Of a stretch of 38,943 nt of DNA, positions 33,201 through 38,943 are shown piece after piece. The notes beneath the pieces were generated by a model, which did not search any database, was not told where the DNA came from, and was given only the letters and a program-made list of their open reading frames with translations. This DNA comes from Setomelanomma holmii (Eukaryota > Ascomycota > Dothideomycetes > Pleosporales > Phaeosphaeriaceae). Position numbers and translations under genes: made by a program. The stretch's first letter is position 1, and the number at the start of each line of letters is the position of its first letter. Location: NCBI GenBank assembly GCA_010015745.1, contig ML978345.1, positions 1-38,943 on the forward strand, written 5' to 3'.

Positions 33201-35633
33201 GAGCGAGCGGGAATTGAGGAAGACCGAGTTAAGGGCGGCGTCAACGTCCTGCACGTCGAACAAAAGCTTATCACGATTCTGGGAACGAATTTACACACTG
33301 ATACACCGGCAGAATTTGGCGTCGTCACGGAAGTTGAGAAAGCATTCTTCACAAATCATCACCGGCTCGAACAGTTATTGCTGGACCTGAAACTCTCAGA
33401 GTCTACTTGGACTTCGCACATTTTAAGGCTCATCAGAACTTCAGTCGGTGACAGTCGAAACTTCAATATTTTGCTTGCGGCTTCTAAGTTCAACAACATC
33501 CCACTAGCGATAGCAACAGCCGAGGCCGCTTTGTCCGAACGACCCGAGCTTATCGACAAGATGACGATCTTCAAGAACTCAGCTTTGCATTATGCTGCGT
33601 ATAGAGGGAGCGATCAAATGATCAAGCTTCTTCTTCAAAAGGGTGCTGATCCAGGCCTGCAGAACTCACGCGGGCGGACGCCACTTCATATTGCTTTGAT
33701 GGAACAGCACAACAGCGCAGCAGAAAAGCTAATTCCACACATATCCCGGGACGCGATGAACATAAGCGAGGATTCTGGGAGTACCCCTCTTCACTATGCG
33801 TGTTTAATTGCCGAAGACTCGGCGGAGATGATCACAACATTGATCTCCTCAGGTGCACAAGTCGAAGCGAGGAATAGACGGAATCTGTTTCCACTACAGT
33901 ACCTTTTAAACTCTTCAAATCCAGAGCTGGTCGATCTAGCAAAGAAATATCTGGACCCAGACATTGTCATTGTCAAAATCCCGGAGGTCGAAGAACGCCT
34001 CCAAGCATTCGATGGTCTTTCCGAGGCCACTTGCTTCTGCGAGATCTGTCTTATGAGATCCGCGATTCGGAAATCTGTTAATCTCCTCAACCAAGATGCT
34101 TTGGAGTGTCTTTGTCCGAACCACGTCCGCAGGTTTAGCGAGGATAGCCTGACTAGCTGGACGGTCGCTTCATGGTTGCTTAGCAAGTGTCCGTGCAATC
34201 AATGCGTAGCCGGAAGGAAGCACAATCAAGAGTACCCTCCTTGCGGTGCGCCGCTGTAGAATGATTATCTGCCTTACAACGATGGAATCGATCGTCAGCG
34301 GATCTCAGCGCTTTCCCTTGGACCTCCGCAACTGTCGTGTGGCCCCGACTTCGCCGACAAGCCTCTACCTCCCTATCCTGGGCATCAGTACTACGACCGT
34401 TTTCTCGAACAACATCTGGAACCAAGCAGATCCGTTCCCTCTCCACAAGAAATAACCAGAGTAGTACTCAAGACGCTCGCTGACGCAGGCTTCAAAGGTT
34501 TGAAGTCGTACCGTAACGTCCCGAACGAGGCGCTTGAATGGCTGATAGCAGATCAGGCTTCGGGTAAAACTATCCTCTATGTTAAGAAAACGGTCGAACT
34601 TCTGATTGAGTGTGGGGCAGACATCGACATGACGTGTGTTGTTCACACGACACATGGCCGTAGTCTATGGTCCCTCTTGGATGCTGCTGTGATTCCTCAA
34701 AATCTCGAATTGACCCAGTTTCTCCTTGACAGGGGCGTGGAGGTCAACTTTATACCGCCAAATGTCCAGGATTGGCGGCCACCTTTGATCGTCGCAATAA
34801 GTTATGACCACGCTCTCGTGGCCCGGAAGCTGCTGCAATTGGGCGCCAACGTAAACATTCAGACCTCCAGTAGCAAACAGTCGTCACTACATACGGCAGT
34901 CGGCAATCATGCTTGCAGGGACCGGCACATACCACTACTCCTCGCACATGGGGCCTTGACAGAACTCGAAGACGCAGAAGGTAACACGCCTCTGCATATT
35001 GCAGTCGTCAATCAGAAAGTGCATGCCGCTGCGGCACTCCTTGAAGCAGGTGCAGACGTCGAAGCGGTAAATCAGGAGGGGTCCCGAAGCCTTTCCCTAG
35101 CTGTGAAATCTGGCAATGTACAGATGGTGAAACTTCTCCTTCTGCACGGTGCTCGAGTGACATCTGCGAGCTTACTCTTCGCTATGGGGAAAGGCTGCGA
35201 CGACGTCGTACGCATTTAGCTGGAGGGTTATGGTGCCGATGAATACATCCGAGAAACGAACAGACAGAAAAAGGGGATACTACATCATCTTGCCGACTCC
35301 CCGATGCGTGACCTCGACACGATTGAGCTGATACTTGGGTATGGGACGGATGTCAACGCAGAGGATGACACGGGATCTACGCCTCTGCATGAGGCTGCCA
35401 AGGCAGGCAACGCGCTCATGATCAAGAAGCTTCTCGAGCATGGTGCTGCCATGCACTGGCAAAACCACGCAGGTAATATGCCACTTGATCTAGCGCAGCA
35501 AGGACGACATCGAGAGGCTGTGGAGTGTTTGGGTGGTACGTGGCGACCGTCCGTGTCGGACTACAAATTACCCGACTACGAGTTAAACAAGACGCAGACA
35601 TCTAAGAAAGAAAAGAAGCGCTGGTGGAAGTAA
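30282..35633 (+). pseudogene. HeLo-like / protein kinase / ankyrin-repeat protein with three in-frame TAG stops
   Basis: Large modular protein resembling fungal signalling or immune-type receptors. Eight exons: 30282-30739, 30794-31650, 31697-31806, 31854-31972, 32026-32231, 32291-32406, 32455-32526 and 32577-35633. All phases agree, for 1664 codons. The N-terminus (MADPVSIAGLSLQVIQILAPVV) matches the fungal HeLo-like N-terminal domain, followed by a charged coiled-coil region. The kinase domain (about 449-770) has glycine loop GKLGSGGFS, Lys477 (YARKRI), HKDLKPQN with Asp575, DFG at about 592, APE at about 620-622 and DIWSLGC. Ankyrin repeats start near residue 940 (SALHYAAYRGSDQMIKLLLQKGAD) and resume after a Cys-rich segment (about 1132-1202). 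In-frame stops, all TAG, occur at 30390-30392 (codon 37), 34257-34259 (codon 1207) and 35217-35219 (codon 1527). There are no frameshifts. It may be a young pseudogene or depend on recoding. Splitting into separate genes is less likely because repeats continue across the stops. Confidence 0.78.
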
Positions 35634-35904
35634 TACGAGAAGCGGCAGGCATGAGTTTTCGGAACAACATGTCTCTGAACTGGACGTCTCAGTGTAGCTT
35701 GTATATACTCGTACTTAGGCCGCGAATGACTGCTAACGATATTCATGCATCTCGCACATCAATTCCACGAACTACATCCAGCGCCAGTCCTTCTACTTCA
35801 GCTACACCACCCCCCACCTCTGTCCACGATTTCAAGCCCTGTATCACGCCACACATCTTCTCCAGCATCATCAACCTCGACATACATCCTCAATCTGCTG
35901 GTCT

Positions 35905-37113
35905 TTAAGCCGCGCTTCTAGTCGGCCTCGGGAACCCTCCACTCGGCGGCGGTCCGCCCGGCCCACCACCTCCACCAGCATTCGCATGCCCACCACTCGC
36001 ATCCAGATAAGCAGCCGCCCGCGGCGTCGTAACAGCATTCGGATTCAATCCCACCGTAACCCAACCAAAGATACCCTCGCTCACCTCATCACCCAAGTAG
36101 ACATAATTCAGCACGGGATCAGACGTCGCAGCTTCCTGCTCAAAGATGCCGTCGTTCTTGTTCAGCATGAGGGTTTGCGTGTTGGTGGTGTACGGAGCTA
36201 CAGCTTCCGCAGCGGTGATGAGCGTCTGGTCGAAGAAGAGTTGGCCGACGTGTGAAACGTGACCGCCGGTTAGGGTGGAGTTTGCGGTGTTGAGGGTCGC
36301 ATTGATGTGTGCTAGGACTAGAGGGATGATTGTTAGCATGGCGAGATGTGTGGTGAGTGGATGGAATACGTACTGTGGATGTGAGTTGCTCGACCCGTGT
36401 AGTGTCCCGGGAAAGTGGTGTCGAATTGCAGCACACCGTCGGCGTCGGAAACCTGGATGCCGCGGAACATGGTGTTGTTGATGTTCGTGGCATCGGCTTG
36501 GTTGCCGTTGCCGCCGGCAATAACACCGCCGTAGACGCCAGTGCTGTTGCAGTGCCATGCTTCAAGCGCAACCTTGTTCAGGGGCTCGCACGTAGTGGTG
36601 TCGATGAGCTGGACGTCGAAGGTAAGTGGAACACCGGGGTTGCCGTCGGTAATGTCCTTGCGGACGTATTCACCAGAAACCCCTGCATTGATGTTAGCTT
36701 TGGTGAACGGAGGTTCGCTGTGAAGGGTCAAGATGCGTACAATAAGGTCCCTCGGTAGTCTCAGCCTGGAGAATACAAGAGCTGTTGGCTCCAAAAATGA
36801 CATCGCTAGGGCTGTTTGGTGTGACAGACTGGTTGGAGTGGTGATCAGTATTCAACACCGTGTCGAAGTCACGCTTCTTGATGCTGCGCTTCGCACGAAG
36901 ATGCTCGACCATTGCCTTGCGACGTTCAATCATGACAGCAGATCGAGCTTGGAGCTTCTCAGCGCAGTGATCGAGGTTCGTGTACTCCGTGCTGGAAAAG
37001 AATGCAGCGCGCTCAGCGATTTCTTCGTTGATGTCATGACCAGGATGAGCGAAAGCTAGACGAGACAAGAAGATAGCCGCAGCAGCAACGAATGCGAGAG
37101 AGAAGTGTACCAT
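35905..37113 (-). CDS. Secreted intradiol ring-cleavage dioxygenase
   Basis: Fe(III) enzyme of the protocatechuate/catechol dioxygenase family, which opens catechol-type rings between the hydroxyls; the exact substrate is unknown. Exons are 37113-36741, 36682-36374 and 36317-35905, with introns of 58 nt (gtacgc..cag) and 56 nt (gtacgt..tag), in phase, for 364 residues. A signal peptide is clear (MVHFSLAFVAAAAIFLSRLAFA), so the protein is probably exported. The core shows CILQAETTEGPYWVSGEYVRKDI, ALEAWHCNSTGVYGG and FPGHYTGRATHIHILAH. The two Tyr and two His iron ligands expected for the family can be placed at the VYGG or YVR Tyr, HYTGR and THIH. The tail is Gly/Pro-rich (GGGGGPGGPPPSGG), as in fungal secreted members. 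It may help degrade plant or soil aromatics. The gene is intact and stands apart from the 6.4-22.4 kb group. Confidence 0.88.
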
Positions 37114-37744
37114 CTTGATAAGAAAACGACCTGAAAGCCTCTGAGTCCGATGGGGTGAAATCTCGTTCGAGACATTGGGAGTGCTTTTATATTTATCCTC
37201 GCGCCGCAGGAACGTATGCAATCTTGCTCGCAGCTTCCAGGTCCCTTCCTAGCTGCATGCTATTCATCAACATAAAGCATCAAAAGAGAGTTTGTCGGAC
37301 GACAAAGGCTTATTCAGAACAGTGTGACGAATCACCCCGTCACTATTGGTTGATGCTGAGCGGAAGGTCCCGATGGCCTACATGGGAATGTGGTATTGCC
37401 GCCTCAAAATACTGATTCCAGTACGGCGGACGCTATCATCCTCTTGCCTTCTGTGGACCTTAACGTAGCTGCAGTCTTGCCAAGCCGTGCAAGCATAGTG
37501 ACGAGAGTCTTGGCTAATATCCAGGGCACCAATGATTGGCCGCGCTTAATCCAAACTGCCATGTTAGGTAATCTGCCTCCGTGAAACACCTAGACAGTCG
37601 TCGTAAGCTTTTCAACAAGACGTGCGATCGATTGAAGTTGCGATGCTTCTTTGGGGAATTTGACGTGTCCACTCGTTGTGGGGAAATTGACGTGATCGCG
37701 GCTACTCGGAACGGGAGGCTCCACAACACGACGGTCCAGGCCCG
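37114..37744. other. Intergenic, no gene accepted
   Basis: Contains the promoter of the dioxygenase (minus strand) and the 3' flank of the BTB-type gene. Short open frames on both strands show no recognisable similarity. Confidence 0.45.
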
Positions 37745-38422
37745 TTATGGCGCTTGAAAGAGGATCTTCAGTCTCCAGCATGTCCCTTCTCCGTGCTCGT
37801 GAAACCTGCATCTGTCGCCCACGATGAATTCGAGCCAAATTGATCTTATTGATTTGCCCGCCAATTTCGAGCTGGCACTTTGGCAAAGTCCTTGGAACCT
37901 CCCGTTGATGTCATGCTTTTCTGCATACATCGCAGCGGCCGGCCGTGGAACAAGGGCCCCGAAGAACGCAATCAGCTCGAGTAGTCTCAGCTTCTCCTGG
38001 GGTTCTCCCGCAACAGCAGCGAAAAGCGCATGACAAGGAAACCAGGCCAGGCCGTAGTCGAATAGGTATTCGGCTATGGCATCGACAAGCGCAGCATGGA
38101 AGTCGCAAAACCTCGGAAGTGTATCCTTGAGTGCGTATGCATATGTCTTGGTGATCATTTGACTTTCGGTGAGTGCTAGTCGCGGAGAGGTGCCGTCTGT
38201 AGTGGCTATTCTACCACTTGCGAGCCACGAAGTATACATGTCGGCCTCGCTCGTGTCTTGTGCCGTGAGTGCTGCTCTGACACGTTAGGAATCAGGAGCA
38301 CTCTTTTCCGCTCTGTGGAAGTCAAGTGAAACTGGCAGAGTTGCCTGGGCTACAAGCGCGATCGATTCTTCGGGTTCGTCCGAGTCATCGCAGCAGCCGA
38401 AGCCGTCGCGGAAATCCAGCAT
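37745..38422 (-). CDS. Probable BTB-type fungal protein, C-terminal part; 5' model uncertain
   Basis: The best supported part is the frame 38239-37745 (164 codons to TGA). It starts with DMYTSWLASGRIATTDG, which resembles the ..F..YLxWLYTG block after many fungal BTB/POZ domains. It ends with a Cys/His-containing segment, DRCRFHEHGEGTC, also common in these proteins. Such proteins often mediate protein-protein contacts, but the function here is unknown. Upstream, the frame continues as AALTAQDTSEAD before the ATG. A branch-like ctaac followed by cag (acceptor around 38274-38285) suggests an intron there, so a 5' exon beginning at ATG 38422 (MLDFRDGFGCCDDSDEPEES) is plausible. A typical BTB core could not be recognised, so the gene may be truncated or the first exons may have been missed. 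Confidence 0.4.
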
Positions 38423-38943
38423 TGTGAAATAAGGCTGCGTATTGAGGATAGCTGGACACAGTAAGATTAGGAGCTGATGGTTTGTTCGATGTCTGTTCAT
38501 CCGTTCGCGAAGAAAGCTTGGATACGAAAGAGTAATCAAGACACAGTCATATAGGTGGCGGGATAACTTCACCAACTGAGGGTACCACGGAACACATTTC
38601 GTTGGTTTTGAAGCCTAATGCAGACCGTACCATAGTCGGTGATCGCTCACGGGGTCGGGTACGGTTGAAGAACCTTGGTTTACATCTTGCACGTAGCAAG
38701 AATAGCTACCCGTCGGTCGAGACATGCTGGATAACAAATCAGTTTGTCCAGCGCGCTTTGAAGTAGTGATGCTGGTGCTGGTGGATGGTGAAGTGTCGCG
38801 GTGTAGTAAACAGTGCGCATGCGGGAAGAATCGAAGGATTGAACTGAGGTTGTACCGGTATTGTGTATGTATGTATGTATGTATGTATTGTTTAACGTCC
38901 TATGAAAGCCTCCCAGGGGGCATGAAAGACGGGTAGCGCCCTG
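38423..38943. other. Intergenic, end of window
   Basis: No gene was recognised. A 70-codon plus-strand frame near the end lacks similarity. The stretch probably contains the 5' region of the BTB-type gene on the minus strand. Confidence 0.4.
38864..38887 (+). repeat. Microsatellite (TGTA)6
   Basis: Six perfect tandem copies of TGTA are visible. This is a simple sequence repeat that is likely variable in length between strains. Confidence 0.95.

Overview
The window is nuclear DNA of a filamentous ascomycete (Pezizomycotina). Genes carry short introns (about 45-120 nt) with GT..AG ends. Several families are fungal hallmarks: HET-domain proteins, a HeLo-like/kinase/ankyrin protein, UNC93-like carriers, fungal LLM flavin monooxygenases and a secreted intradiol dioxygenase. 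No rRNA, tRNA, transposon or CRISPR was recognised. The class (perhaps Dothideomycetes) is a guess.

Layout. 1-6.3 kb: a decayed HET-domain gene, the nuclear gene for a zinc-binding complex I subunit (NDUFS6 type), and a second HET gene with a frameshift. 6.4-22.4 kb: a stretch rich in oxidoreductases and transporters. It holds two UNC93-like carriers (one with a premature stop), two paralogous LLM flavin monooxygenases, a medium-chain reductase, a Baeyer-Villiger-type monooxygenase paired divergently with a liz1/Dal5-type transporter, and an acetolactate-decarboxylase-like protein lacking key residues. There is no PKS, NRPS or terpene synthase, so a catabolic locus is more plausible than a classical secondary-metabolite cluster. 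This is inference from gene content only. 22.4-29.5 kb: conserved housekeeping genes, namely a PhoD-like phosphatase, TRM61 (tRNA m1A58 methyltransferase) and cysteinyl-tRNA synthetase; the last two share a divergent promoter. 29.5-38.9 kb: a large HeLo-like/kinase/ankyrin gene, a secreted intradiol dioxygenase and a probable BTB-type protein.

The most striking observation is the kinase/ankyrin gene. Its reading frame runs through eight exons and about 1664 codons and is interrupted only by three stop codons, all TAG, with no frameshift and with all kinase motifs kept. This could be C-to-T nonsense decay (CAG to TAG) or UAG-to-UGG recoding by A-to-I mRNA editing, which is known for a Fusarium kinase. 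All three candidate allorecognition/immune-type genes in the window are interrupted, while the housekeeping genes are intact.

Exon boundaries were derived by hand from splice consensus, reading-frame phase and conserved motifs. Where a model is uncertain, the entry says so.
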